Source: CAZEAC01 sp964510065 (lineage in GTDB: Bacteria; Bdellovibrionota_C; UBA2361; CAIXSY01). Taken from it: a DNA stretch of 64,000 nucleotides. Both the position numbers and the translations under genes were made by a program. The stretch is from the NCBI GenBank assembly GCA_964510065.1, contig CAZEAC010000015.1, positions 9,610-73,609 on the forward strand. The letters run 5' to 3'. Positions within the stretch are counted from its first letter, which is position 1, and the number at the start of each line of letters is the position of its first letter. Below the pieces are notes generated by a model. The model saw nothing but the letters and a program-made list of their open reading frames with translations. It had not been told where the DNA came from and did no database searches. Below, piece after piece: positions 62,631 to 64,000 of the stretch.

Positions 62631-63125
62631 ATGGGTGAAGAATTACACACCGGCGCGTCGGAGCTCGAAGGCAGATATCTGACCTTTGCAATCTCTCGTG
62701 AGCGCTACGGAATAGAAATTCTTAAGATCCAAGAGATCATTAAGGTAACTCATATCACCGCAGTACCTCGGTCTCCCAAGTATCTCAAGGGGGTCTTGAA
62801 TCTTCGAGGGAAGATCATTCCTGTTATAGATCTTCGCACACGGTTCGAGATCACTTCGATACCATACGACGAGAAGACCTGTATCATCGTGATAAATCTT
62901 CGATCGGGTGAACATGAGACCTCCTTGGGTATCATCGTTGATACCGTGCTCGAAGTGGTGAATTTCTCATCACGAGAAATCGAATCCGCCCCAAACTACG
63001 GCGGAACTTTAAAGACACAGTTTATCAAAGGAATGGGCGCGAAAGATGGTGCGCTCATAATTCTTCTCGATATCGATAAGGTGATTAACACAAGTGAAGG
63101 GATCGGCACTGCTTCAGCCGCGTAG
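62631..63125 (+). CDS. cheW: Chemotaxis coupling protein CheW
   Basis: The 164-residue product is a single CheW domain: YLTFAISRERYGIEILKIQEI, PRSPKYLKGVLNLRGKIIPVIDLRTRF, GIIVDTVLEVVNF. It links receptor tips to CheA. It follows the receptor gene after 13 bases and is probably co-transcribed with it. Confidence 0.95.
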   Translation: MGEELHTGASELEGRYLTFAISRERYGIEILKIQEIIKVTHITAVPRSPKYLKGVLNLRGKIIPVIDLRTRFEITSIPYDEKTCIIVINLRSGEHETSLGIIVDTVLEVVNFSSREIESAPNYGGTLKTQFIKGMGAKDGALIILLDIDKVINTSEGIGTASAA

Positions 63126-63136
63126 GAAGTAATAAT

Positions 63137-64000
63137 ATGAAAGTACGTACATTACAATTGACAATAGCGGTAGCACTTCAGGTCGTAGGCGTCGCACATG
63201 GCGATACTATTTCCAAAAATCAGGAGAAGTCGTCGCTACAGGCGGAGCTCGAAGCTCTTAGTGCCAAAGTAGCCAAGCTTGAAGCTGCACAATCGCAGCC
63301 AAGCGGCACTCCTTCGATACAGCTCTCTGGATTTGTTGATGTGAGCTATAGCTACAACACGAATGATCCGAAATCGAGAACCTCCAATACGCGAGTCTTT
63401 GATAAGAAGGCAAACGAAGGCACTCTCAATGCCGCTAAAATTAGTGCTCAAACTGAAATCTCAGAAGAGCAGCCATTTGGCGTCCGAGTTGATCTCTACG
63501 CCGGCCAGGACGCGAAGCTGATCCATTCGGCTGGGCTAGGTGAAAGCGATGACAGCATTGATGTCGAGCAAGCGTATGCGACTTATCATAAAGGCGCGAT
63601 CGACTTTAAGGCAGGTAAATACGTGACACTTGCCGGAGCTGAAGTGATTGAGTCAAAGGACAACTGGAATGCTTCACGGGGTCTCCTCTTTGGGTATGCG
63701 ATCCCCTTTGCCCACACCGGCGTTCGAACGACTTACACCACTGAAAGCGGGTTTGACTTTGTACTTGGACTTAATAACGGGTGGGACGTCGCCAATGACA
63801 ACAACTCCGGAAAGACAATCGAGACAAGGGTTGGCATGACAGGTCTTGAGCTTCCGGGCGACTCTAAACTTAGTGCGGGCTGGGCAGGCTATTTTGGCCC
63901 TGAAGGCGCCAACAGTTCCAAGCAGCGCGCACTTTCAGATGTAGTAGTCACGTACAAGACTCCTTGGTCTCCGCTCACGCTCATGTACAACTTTGACTTC
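63137..64000 (+). CDS. Outer-membrane beta-barrel (porin-like) protein, 3' end outside window
   Basis: The frame is open from an ATG at 63137 to the window end, 288 codons. A hydrophobic N-terminus resembles a signal peptide (TIAVALQVVGVAHGD). A short coiled coil follows (LQAELEALSAKVAKLEA), then alternating strands with aromatic ends, for example IQLSGFVDVSYSYNTND, FGVRVDLYAGQDAKL and FDFVLGLNNGWDVAND. This is the pattern of the BBP2-type porin family with an N-terminal trimerisation or peptidoglycan-linking coil. AGGAAG lies upstream. It begins 11 bases after cheW. Substrate is unknown. Confidence 0.8.
   Translation, partial: MKVRTLQLTIAVALQVVGVAHGDTISKNQEKSSLQAELEALSAKVAKLEAAQSQPSGTPSIQLSGFVDVSYSYNTNDPKSRTSNTRVFDKKANEGTLNAAKISAQTEISEEQPFGVRVDLYAGQDAKLIHSAGLGESDDSIDVEQAYATYHKGAIDFKAGKYVTLAGAEVIESKDNWNASRGLLFGYAIPFAHTGVRTTYTTESGFDFVLGLNNGWDVANDNNSGKTIETRVGMTGLELPGDSKLSAGWAGYFGPEGANSSKQRALSDVVVTYKTPWSPLTLMYNFDF

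Overview
The window reads as chromosome of a motile, diderm (Gram-negative) bacterium. It carries lipoproteins with lipoboxes, prolipoprotein diacylglyceryl transferase (Lgt), a lytic transglycosylase, an outer-membrane barrel, a sigma-54-type flagellar promoter and a full chemotaxis set. The gene content resembles deltaproteobacterial or Bdellovibrio-like lineages, but no marker here fixes the taxon. No tRNA, rRNA, CRISPR array, prophage or intact transposase was seen. Ten Ns at 58646-58655 mark an unresolved assembly gap inside cheA.

Layout. 1-5.8 kb: glutaredoxin-like gene end, EttA-type ABC-F ATPase, MltA-type transglycosylase, two small TRL-type lipoproteins, and a LysR regulator divergent from gltB. 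6-10.7 kb: a MITE-like element directly in front of glutamate synthase gltB; no gltD is present. 10.8-20.7 kb: poorly known genes, a trypsin-like protease, a threonine-aldolase-like enzyme, a DUF4173-like membrane protein and a membrane/spermidine-synthase fusion. 20.7-27.0 kb (minus strand): flagellar operon flgB-flgC-fliE-fliF-fliH-fliI-fliJ-motE, without fliG. 27.3-29.5 kb: a TadG-like protein. 29.5-36.3 kb (minus strand): motA, two small MotB-like genes, then fliL-M-N-O-P-Q-R and a histidine phosphatase, behind a consensus sigma-54 promoter. 36.6-43.6 kb: collagen-like secreted protein, lgt, cyclophilin, SppA, HemJ-like protein, ECF sigma/anti-sigma pair, DUF817 protein. 43.6-48.4 kb: three large unrecognised genes. 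48.7-54.1 kb: cyclic-nucleotide-binding protein, EamA transporter, alpha/beta hydrolase, cheV, a response regulator and an AMIN-domain protein. 54.3-63.1 kb: cheA-R-D-Y-X-B operon (minus strand), and on the plus strand a chemoreceptor and cheW, followed by a truncated outer-membrane barrel gene.

How it fits together. The two flagellar operons supply rod, MS ring, C ring (minus FliG), export gate, export ATPase and stator. The chemotaxis block supplies receptor, coupling, kinase, adaptation and phosphatase functions; FliM has an N-terminal CheY-docking motif that links the two. FliG, FlhA, FlhB, hook and filament genes must lie elsewhere.

The most unusual points are the stator operon, where MotB is replaced by two short MotB-like proteins of which only one keeps the channel aspartate, and a set of palindromic elements placed repeatedly at convergent gene junctions or just upstream of genes.
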